Part shown: positions 1 to 4,893 of the stretch, in pieces
Layout of the letters: every line of letters starts with the position of its first letter
Numbering within the stretch: position 1 is the first letter of the stretch
Assembly: GCA_016929035.1 (NCBI GenBank)
Contig: JAFGJP010000043.1
Coordinates: forward strand, 1-15,604
DNA: 15,604 nt
Direction of reading: 5' to 3'
Source of the DNA: Candidatus Auribacterota bacterium
GTDB taxonomy: Bacteria > Auribacterota > JAFGBW01 > JAFGJP01
Program-made: the position numbers and the translations under genes
Notes under the pieces: generated by a model
Database searches by the model: none
What the model was told of the DNA's origin: nothing
The model's input: the letters and a program-made list of their open reading frames with translations, nothing else

Positions 1-206
1 AAAAAAGAAAAAAATAGATGATAGAAGAAAGTCAAAATTTTGAAGAGGAAAAACAGAAGAAATGTTAGCCGCGAAGAACGCTAAGGGACGCGAAAAAAGT
101 AAAAAAACTTAATGAATCGATGGGCTATGGTCTGTGGACTATCGACTATGGACGATTTAAATCTGCGTTATCAAATATCATGTATCATGAATCTTGTATT
201 GATTAT
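1..206 (+). repeat. Long direct repeat, copy A (upstream of DUF2061 gene)
   Basis: Positions 1-167 match 573-739 without gaps at a constant offset of 572. I count 8 mismatches (about 95% identity by eye). The match continues more loosely, with a 3-base gap, to about 206/776. It begins with A-rich sequence, then a triplet of CGCGAAG-like words (70-76, 79-85, 89-95), then a CTATGGA heptad tract (125-152), then a GATACAR-type heptad array in the reverse orientation (173-207). The left edge lies at or before the window start, so the true length is unknown. I see no coding potential. It ends just before the ribosome binding site of the DUF2061 gene, so it is a duplicated leader/spacer. Confidence 0.85.
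125..152 (+). repeat. Four tandem 7-base words, CTATGGA type
   Basis: Four consecutive heptamers occupy 125-131 (CTATGGT), 132-138 (CTGTGGA), 139-145 (CTATCGA) and 146-152 (CTATGGA), with an exact 7-base period. The corresponding tract in the second copy of the long repeat (697-724) keeps the first two words and has decayed in the last two. No function is known to me. Confidence 0.75.
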
Positions 207-207
207 C
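173..207 (-). repeat. Heptad array, GATACAR type, reverse orientation
   Basis: Five consecutive 7-base words, most ending in ATC (AAATATC, ATGTATC, ATGAATC, TTGTATT, GATTATC), lie at 173-207. On the minus strand they read as GATACAR-like words. The array ends directly before the GGAGG at 208-212 of the next gene. It matches the array at 742-776 in the second copy of the long repeat. Confidence 0.7.
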
Positions 208-217
208 GGAGGAAAAC

Positions 218-517
218 ATGATCGAATCTCATGCGAGAAGCGTTTCTAAAGCTGTATCTTACCGCTTGATGGGGACATTTGCTACGATGCTGATCGTTTT
301 TATTTTTACCAGAAAAGTTGTTCTTTCTCTTGGCGTCGGTTTTTTTGAGCTCCTTGCCAAGATCGGCTGTTTTTATCTCCACGAGCGCATATGGGAAAAG
401 ATAAGATGGGGAAAGATCGACCATCCTTTGGGAGAATTAGATGTAAAGGAAAAATTAAGACCTGAGGATATGGAAAAAGTTAAAGAACAATTGAGAGAAA
501 TGGGATATATGGACTGA
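218..517 (+). CDS. DUF2061 family small membrane protein
   Basis: This 99-residue protein resembles the DUF2061 family of small, uncharacterised inner-membrane proteins. The family pattern is visible: a basic start followed by S-Y-R and G-T (residues 14-20), two hydrophobic segments at about 15-31 and 34-54, a Glu in the second segment (E44), and the conserved H-E-R..W....W-G signature at 55-65. The C-terminal 35 residues are charged and probably cytoplasmic. A strong GGAGG at 208-212 sits five bases before the ATG and fixes the start. DUF2061 genes are often found near sulfate-activation genes, which fits the sulfur-related neighbours downstream; this is a contextual inference and the molecular role is unknown. 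The gene is flanked by two copies of a roughly 200-bp direct repeat. Confidence 0.85.
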   Translation: MIESHARSVSKAVSYRLMGTFATMLIVFIFTRKVVLSLGVGFFELLAKIGCFYLHERIWEKIRWGKIDHPLGELDVKEKLRPEDMEKVKEQLREMGYMD

Positions 518-522
518 GAAGA

Positions 523-557
523 GATGCAAGATACAGGATGCACGATACAGGAGAAAC
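523..557 (+). repeat. Heptad array, GATACAR type, forward orientation
   Basis: Words GATGCAA, GATACAG, GATGCAC, GATACAG and GAGAAAC follow each other with an exact 7-base period, starting five bases after the DUF2061 stop codon. The array is roughly the reverse complement of the one at 742-776, so the ends of this spacer could pair as an imperfect long stem. Confidence 0.75.
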
Positions 558-572
558 AAAAAAAGAAGACGA

Positions 573-776
573 AAAAAAGAAAAAAATAGATGATAGAAGA
601 AAGTCAAAATTTTGAAGAGGAAAAACAGAAGAAATGTTAGCCGAGAAGAACGCTAAGGGCCGCGAAAAAAGTAAAAAAACTTAATGAATCGTTGGGCTAT
701 GGTCTGTGGACTATTGGCGATGGACAATTTAAATCTGTGCTATATATCGTGTATCTTGAATCTTGTATCGTGTATC
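573..776 (+). repeat. Long direct repeat, copy B (upstream of first phosphodiesterase gene)
   Basis: This is the second copy of the repeat at 1-206. Differences by eye in the gap-free part are at 644, 660, 692, 715, 717, 719, 726 and 738. It contains the same CGCGAAG-like triplet (about 642-667), a decayed CTATGGA tract (697-724) and the reverse GATACAR array (742-776). Together the copies bracket the DUF2061 gene. This could reflect tandem duplication of a leader or a repeat family inserted at two sites. Confidence 0.85.
742..776 (-). repeat. Heptad array, GATACAR type, reverse orientation
   Basis: Five 7-base words lie at 742-776 (ATATATC, GTGTATC, TTGAATC, TTGTATC, GTGTATC) with an exact 7-base period. 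On the minus strand they read GATACAC, GATACAA, GATTCAA, GATACAC, GATATAT. The array ends ten bases before the AAGGAG (786-791) of the next gene. Confidence 0.75.
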
Positions 777-798
777 TATAAATGTAAGGAGTTGACCC

Positions 799-2160
799 GT
801 GTTTTTTAAAAAAAGAAAAAAGAAAGTTTTTGTGATAGGCCTTGACTGCGCTTCTCCGCAGCTTGTCTTTGAGCAGTTTAAGGAACATCTTCCGAATCTC
901 AGGATGATGATGGAAAATGGTCTTTCTGCACGCATGAGGTCAATTCACCCTCCCATCACCATACCGGCATGGATGAGCATGTGCTCAGGCCAGGATGCAG
1001 GAGAAATGGGTGTTTACGGTTTCAGGACAAGGAGCGATAGTTCTTATACAAAATTTAATATCTCAATTTCTTCCGCTTTTTCACACGTGAAAAAAATCTG
1101 GGATATTATTGGGAAAGATGATAAAAAAAGCATTCTTGTCGGTGTCCCTCCGTCATACCCGCCTTATCCGATTAATGGTCACTTGATATCCGGGTTCATT
1201 TGCCCTGATGCTAAAAGAGATTTTACTTATCCAAGAGAATTAAAGGCTGAAATAGAAGAGCTCGTGGGAGAATATCAGTTTGATGTTGTTTACCGTACAG
1301 AGGACAGGGATAAGATAAAAAAAGCTGCCTGGGAAATGACGGAAAAAAGGTTCAAAATCATCGAGTATCTCATGAAAAATAAACCATGGGATTTTTTCAT
1401 GTTTGTCGAGATCGGCGTTGACCGCATTCATCACGCTTTCTGGAAATATTTTGATAAGACGCATCACTTATATGAAAAGGGCAATAGATACGAAAATGTG
1501 GTGCTGGATTATTATAAACTGGTCGATGAAAAAATAGGCCGTTTGCTCACTTTACTCGATGATAATACGGTCGTGTTTGTTGTTTCTGACCATGGCGTTA
1601 AGGCTATGAAAGGGTCTTTTTGCCTTAACGAGTGGTTTATAGAGAAGGGCTATCTTGTTTTGAATAAGTATCCTGAAGCCGTTACGCCATTTGAAATGCT
1701 TGATGTGAACTGGGAAAAGACAAAGGCCTGGGGGTGGGGCGGTTATTACGGAAGAATATTTATCAATAAAAAAGGCCGCGAAGAACAGGGAATAGTCACC
1801 GATAATGAGTTTGAATCGTTAAAAGACAAGCTTATACAAGAGCTTGAATCAGAAAAGGACAGGTTTGGGAAACCTTGGAATACAAAAGTCTATCGTCCGG
1901 AAAAGCTTTATCAGACCCTTAATGGAGATGTTCCTGACCTCATGGCCTATTTTGATGATCTTGCTTACCGGAGCGCAGGTACCGTGGGACATAAATCGCT
2001 TTATCTGACTGAAAACGATACCGGGCCGGACGATGCCATGCACGACTGGGATGGTATTTTCATTAAATATGATCCGAGGAATAAGAAAAAAGAAGTCAAA
2101 GAAAGAATCAGTATTCTTGATTTTAAAGCGGAAGTATTGAAGGTTTTTGGTATAAAATAA
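799..2160 (+). CDS. Alkaline-phosphatase-superfamily type I phosphodiesterase
   Basis: This 453-residue protein has the layout of type I phosphodiesterase/nucleotide pyrophosphatase enzymes (PF01663-like), two-metal hydrolases that cleave phosphodiester or pyrophosphate bonds. Visible metal-site residues are D16 in the first strand (IGLD), nucleophile T54 in TIPAW, D208 and H212 in GVDRIHH, D264-H265 in SDHG, and H415 in the MHDWDG segment. The nucleophile region lacks the C/S-x-P-x-R motif of formylglycine sulfatases, so a phosphodiesterase is favoured over a sulfatase. There is no signal peptide, only a very basic N-terminus (KKRKKK), so it is probably cytoplasmic. The start is GTG with AAGGAG at 786-791. 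A paralogue with the same motif order lies at 3482-4771, on the far side of cysQ. The substrate is unknown; nucleotide-linked or lipid-linked intermediates are possible. Confidence 0.85.
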   Translation: MFFKKRKKKVFVIGLDCASPQLVFEQFKEHLPNLRMMMENGLSARMRSIHPPITIPAWMSMCSGQDAGEMGVYGFRTRSDSSYTKFNISISSAFSHVKKIWDIIGKDDKKSILVGVPPSYPPYPINGHLISGFICPDAKRDFTYPRELKAEIEELVGEYQFDVVYRTEDRDKIKKAAWEMTEKRFKIIEYLMKNKPWDFFMFVEIGVDRIHHAFWKYFDKTHHLYEKGNRYENVVLDYYKLVDEKIGRLLTLLDDNTVVFVVSDHGVKAMKGSFCLNEWFIEKGYLVLNKYPEAVTPFEMLDVNWEKTKAWGWGGYYGRIFINKKGREEQGIVTDNEFESLKDKLIQELESEKDRFGKPWNTKVYRPEKLYQTLNGDVPDLMAYFDDLAYRSAGTVGHKSLYLTENDTGPDDAMHDWDGIFIKYDPRNKKKEVKERISILDFKAEVLKVFGIK

Positions 2161-2170
2161 AAAAAGAATT

Positions 2171-2198
2171 CACCACAGAGACCACAGAGTACACAGAG
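2171..2198 (+). repeat. Left inverted-repeat arm, CACAGAG triplet
   Basis: Three copies of CACAGAG lie at 2174-2180, 2183-2189 and 2192-2198, with a 9-base period. The arm ends exactly one base before the ATG of the GxxExxY gene, so it forms that gene's immediate leader. It pairs with 2615-2642, mismatched only at the 12th and 21st positions. Confidence 0.85.
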
Positions 2199-2576
2199 AT
2201 GTTAGGGGAAATAAATCAAATTACAAAAGAGATCGTTGATTCAGCAATAGCTGTTCATAACGAATTAGGCCCTGGTTTATTGGAATCCACCTATGAAGCT
2301 TGTTTAGTGTATGAATTAGGAAAAAAAGGACTTAAGGTAGAACAACAGAAGGCTCTTCCAATAACTTACAAGGATATCAAATTGGATTGTGGATATCGTA
2401 TTGATATATTGGTTGATGAAAAAGTAATTATTGAACTAAAGTCCGTGGAAAAACTAGAACCAATACATAAAGCTCAAGTTCTGTCTTATCTTAAGTTATC
2501 TGGGTATAAATTAGGATTATTGATCAACTTTAATGTAAAATTGATTAAAAATGGTATATGCAGATTAGCATCATGA
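2199..2576 (+). CDS. GxxExxY family protein (PD-(D/E)XK nuclease-like)
   Basis: This 125-residue protein carries the signature that names the family, G26-L-L-E29-S-T-Y32, after the typical N-terminal helix (INQITKEIVDSAIAVHNELG). A nuclease-fold active-site pattern follows: D69 in YRIDILV, then E79-x-K81 in IELKS, and a later helix with K91 and Q93. This matches the PD-(D/E)XK arrangement, so catalytic capacity appears intact. The family's function is not established. The length is normal for the family and the reading frame is unbroken. The ATG abuts the left CACAGAG arm and there is no good Shine-Dalgarno sequence, only the GAG of the repeat. Codon use is more AT-rich than in the neighbours, which fits insertion into the phosphodiesterase-cysQ operon. 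Confidence 0.9.
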   Translation: MLGEINQITKEIVDSAIAVHNELGPGLLESTYEACLVYELGKKGLKVEQQKALPITYKDIKLDCGYRIDILVDEKVIIELKSVEKLEPIHKAQVLSYLKLSGYKLGLLINFNVKLIKNGICRLAS

Positions 2577-2614
2577 ATATTTTAATAACCTTTCGAAGAA
2601 AGGAAAAAAACTCC

Positions 2615-2642
2615 CTCTGTGGACTCTGTGTTCTCTGTGGTG
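2615..2642 (-). repeat. Right inverted-repeat arm, CTCTGTG triplet
   Basis: Three copies of CTCTGTG (reverse complement of CACAGAG) lie at 2615-2621, 2624-2630 and 2633-2639, with a 9-base period. The arm ends seven bases before the cysQ ATG at 2650. Its final GGTG with the following AG is the only Shine-Dalgarno-like sequence for cysQ, so the repeat appears to supply that gene's ribosome binding site. Confidence 0.85.
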
Positions 2643-2649
2643 AGATATT

Positions 2650-3477
2650 ATGAAATTTCCTTTAACTGATTCACAGTTTTCAGATCTCAAAGAGATCATT
2701 CTTCTCGCCGGAGAAGAGGTCCGCAGGATTTATGAAAGCCGAGACTACAAGGTCGAATTAAAGGAAGATGATTCTCCTTTAACAGCAGCTGATAAAGCAT
2801 CACAGGATATCATTTTAAAGGGACTTGGAAAATTGTTTCCGAAAACACCGATTATTTCAGAAGAAAGCAAGGACATTCCATACGAGAAAAGAAAATATTT
2901 TGAATATTTCTGGCTGGTGGATCCGCTTGACGGGACAAAAGAGTTTATCAGCCGGAACGGTGAATTTACCATTAATGTCAGTCTTATTCATAAAAATATT
3001 CCTGTGATAGGTTTGGTCTATCTTCCGGCAAAAGAAATGCTCTATTTTGCGCAAAAGGGAAAAGGAGCTTTTAAAGAGGAAAAAGGGGAAGAAGAGAAGC
3101 TTTCTGTTTATATAGAGAAAAGAGATAAAATTATTATCCTCCGAAGTCGTTCCCACAGCATGCCGGAAGAGGAGGGGATTGTTTCTGGTTTGGGAACTGT
3201 CGAAGAAATTTACGCAGGGAGCGCTCTAAAATTTTGTCTAGTAGCAGAAGGGATAGCTGATATTTATATCCGCACCTGCGGCAGTATGGAATGGGATACG
3301 GCTGCCGGCCAGTGCATTGTCGAGAGTGCCGGAGGAGGAGTCTATGATTTCAGGGGAGACAGCTTGCGGTACAATAAATCTTCTCTTCTCAATCCGGCCT
3401 TTTATTGTTTCAATCAATCAGAAGATTTAGAGAAGAGACTTAAACGCAGTCTTTCAGAGATTTCATTTAAAGTTTAA
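2650..3477 (+). CDS. cysQ: CysQ-type 3'(2'),5'-bisphosphate nucleotidase
   Basis: This 275-residue member of the inositol-monophosphatase superfamily is closest in pattern to CysQ, which removes the 3'-phosphate of PAP (and can act on PAPS), keeping PAP low in cells that use PAPS. Motifs visible are D41-S-P-L-T-A-A-D48, the metal ligands E71-E72, W88-L-V-D91-P-L-D94-G-T-K-E-F, N103-G-E-F-T, and the C-terminal G-S-A-L-K-F-C followed by E214-W-D216-T-A-A-G. The KEFI.RNGEFT and SALKFC segments favour CysQ over a true inositol monophosphatase. Length is typical. It starts seven bases after an inverted-repeat arm and is followed four bases later by the second phosphodiesterase gene, implying co-transcription. 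Its presence suggests PAPS-dependent sulfation or sulfate assimilation in this organism. Confidence 0.9.
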   Translation: MKFPLTDSQFSDLKEIILLAGEEVRRIYESRDYKVELKEDDSPLTAADKASQDIILKGLGKLFPKTPIISEESKDIPYEKRKYFEYFWLVDPLDGTKEFISRNGEFTINVSLIHKNIPVIGLVYLPAKEMLYFAQKGKGAFKEEKGEEEKLSVYIEKRDKIIILRSRSHSMPEEEGIVSGLGTVEEIYAGSALKFCLVAEGIADIYIRTCGSMEWDTAAGQCIVESAGGGVYDFRGDSLRYNKSSLLNPAFYCFNQSEDLEKRLKRSLSEISFKV

Positions 3478-3481
3478 AAAA

Positions 3482-4771
3482 ATGAGCAAAAAGCGAATCA
3501 TATTTATTGGCTTAGACGGTGTTCCTTTTGGGCTTCTTAAAGACCTGGCTCAAAAAGGAGTCATGCCGAATACGAAAAAAGTTATCGAACAGGGCTGTTT
3601 TCGAAAGATGTTTTCTTCTGTGCCGGAGATTTCTTCTGTTGCCTGGTCTTCCATTATCACAGGGAAAAATCCGGCTGAACACGGGATTTTCGGATTTACT
3701 GACCTTATTCCTAATTCTTATTCCATGCGTTTCCCCAACTTCAGCAACCTGAAGGCAGAGCCGTTCTGGAATCTCATAGAAGGCCCTTCTGTGATACTGA
3801 ATGTTCCTTCCACCTATCCTGTGAAACCGATGAACGGCGTCCATATTTCCGGTTTTGTTTCAATAGATTTTAAAAGAAGTGTTTATCCTTTAGAATTGAT
3901 TCCTGTTCTTCAGGAAAAAGATTATCGCCTTGATGTGAATTCAGAATACGCGCATAAATCCTTTGATCTGTTCTTAAGCGACCTGAATAAGACGCTCGAA
4001 GCCAGGATGGATGCGGCCATGTACCTGTGGAACAAATATGCCTGGCAGGTTTTTATGCTGGTTTTTACAGGAACAGACAGGCTGATGCATTTTCTCTGGA
4101 ATGCCTATGAAGATGAAAAGCATACTTACCATGACAGTTTTATCGGTCATTTCAGAAAAGTCGATGAGGCTATCGGTGAAATTAGTCAAAAGATGAGAGA
4201 TGAGGATACTCTTATAATGCTTTCAGATCATGGATTCGAAAGACTCGATAAAGATGTCTATATCAATCATATATTAAAAGAAAACGGGTTTTTATCATTT
4301 CAGGACAATACAGCGCATCTGAAGAATATTTCTGGAGACACAAAAGCGTTTGCCCTTGACCCTGCTCGTATTTATATCAATCAGAAAGAAAAATATCCCC
4401 GCGGCAGAGTATCAGTTAATGATAGAGAAAAGATAATTACTGATCTGATTGACTTATTTCAATCATTAACATTAGATAACAAAAAACTTATTAGAAAAAT
4501 ATTCAGGAAAGAAGATGTTTATCATGGGCAATTTCTGGATGTTGCTCCTGACCTTATTCTCTTAGGAGAAGAGGGCTTTAATCTCAAAGGGAATATTAAA
4601 GCGCAGAGAGTAGCCGACAGGTCGATTTTTTCCGGCAAGCACACGCTTGATACGGCTTTTTTAGCTGTAAGCGGGAGTTTTGAAAAAGGGGTTGTCCCTG
4701 AAGCACCCTGTGTGTATGATATCTGGGGGTTGATAAGAGAGGGACTGGAGGATAAAAAAGCAAAAAAATAA
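3482..4771 (+). CDS. Alkaline-phosphatase-superfamily type I phosphodiesterase, second copy
   Basis: This 429-residue paralogue of the protein at 799-2160 has the same motif order: D12 in IGLDG, a nucleophile region PEISSVAW with Ser (S51) where the other copy has Thr, then TGKNPAEHGIFGF, D199 and H203 in GTDRLMH, D249-H250 in SDHG, and H387 in SGKHTLD. The full metal-site set is therefore present. As in the first copy there is no sulfatase C/S-x-P-x-R motif. There is no signal peptide. The gene starts four bases after the cysQ stop without a clear ribosome binding site, so translation is probably coupled to cysQ. The two enzymes may act on related substrates, since they bracket cysQ; the substrate cannot be read from the sequence. 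Confidence 0.85.
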   Translation: MSKKRIIFIGLDGVPFGLLKDLAQKGVMPNTKKVIEQGCFRKMFSSVPEISSVAWSSIITGKNPAEHGIFGFTDLIPNSYSMRFPNFSNLKAEPFWNLIEGPSVILNVPSTYPVKPMNGVHISGFVSIDFKRSVYPLELIPVLQEKDYRLDVNSEYAHKSFDLFLSDLNKTLEARMDAAMYLWNKYAWQVFMLVFTGTDRLMHFLWNAYEDEKHTYHDSFIGHFRKVDEAIGEISQKMRDEDTLIMLSDHGFERLDKDVYINHILKENGFLSFQDNTAHLKNISGDTKAFALDPARIYINQKEKYPRGRVSVNDREKIITDLIDLFQSLTLDNKKLIRKIFRKEDVYHGQFLDVAPDLILLGEEGFNLKGNIKAQRVADRSIFSGKHTLDTAFLAVSGSFEKGVVPEAPCVYDIWGLIREGLEDKKAKK

Positions 4772-4778
4772 GAGGATT

Positions 4779-4862
4779 AGCCACGAAGGGCCACGAAGAA
4801 GCACGAAGTTTATTTCGCCCTGAGTGCAAAATACTTAGTGTCCCTTAGTGTTCTTAGTGGCT
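4779..4862. repeat. Inverted pair of heptamer triplets, CACGAAG / CTTAGTG, without a gene inside
   Basis: The left arm has CACGAAG at 4782-4788, 4792-4798 and 4802-4808, with an exact 10-base period. The right arm has CTTAGTG at 4834-4840, 4844-4850 and 4853-4859, periods 10 and 9. The right arm read in reverse starts with the same AGCCAC as the left arm, so the two form an imperfect inverted repeat around about 25 bases. It occupies most of the spacer between the second phosphodiesterase and the sulfoquinovose-synthase gene. The design is the same as the arms around the GxxExxY gene. Confidence 0.75.
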
Positions 4863-4882
4863 GAATTATTAATTTTTTCACC

Positions 4883-4887
4883 GGAGG
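4883..4887 (+). promoter_or_regulatory. Shine-Dalgarno GGAGG that fixes an extended start
   Basis: A perfect GGAGG lies six bases before the ATG at 4894. Internal ATGs near 5136 lie much closer to the dinucleotide-binding fold. The good site therefore supports translation of the cysteine-rich N-terminal extension of the downstream enzyme. Confidence 0.8.
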
Positions 4888-4893
4888 TAAACC

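Larger units (their letters stand above)
2171..2642 (+). mobile_element. Candidate GxxExxY cassette bounded by 28-bp inverted repeats
   Basis: A 472-bp unit is delimited by inverted repeats at 2171-2198 and 2615-2642 that match at 26 of 28 positions. Inside is a single small gene of the GxxExxY family plus a short 3' tail with a 6-bp hairpin (2589-2603). It separates the first phosphodiesterase from cysQ. I see no target-site duplication in the ten bases outside either arm, and no transposase, so mobility is an inference. If mobile, it would need either its own nuclease-fold protein or help from elsewhere. Confidence 0.35.

Noticed and set aside
799..2160. Sulfatase annotation for the alkaline-phosphatase-superfamily proteins
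   Set aside because: The nucleophile regions read TIPAW and SSVAW, lacking the C/S-x-P-x-R motif needed for formylglycine, so phosphodiesterase is preferred despite the sulfur context.
2589..2603. Six-bp hairpin (CCTTTC/GAAAGG) after the GxxExxY gene as an intrinsic terminator
   Set aside because: On the + strand it is followed by A residues, not T, and the stem is AT-rich and short. On the - strand no gene needs it.
2161..2652. Target-site duplication flanking the GxxExxY cassette
   Set aside because: The ten bases outside the left arm and outside the right arm do not match each other, so no duplication can be claimed.
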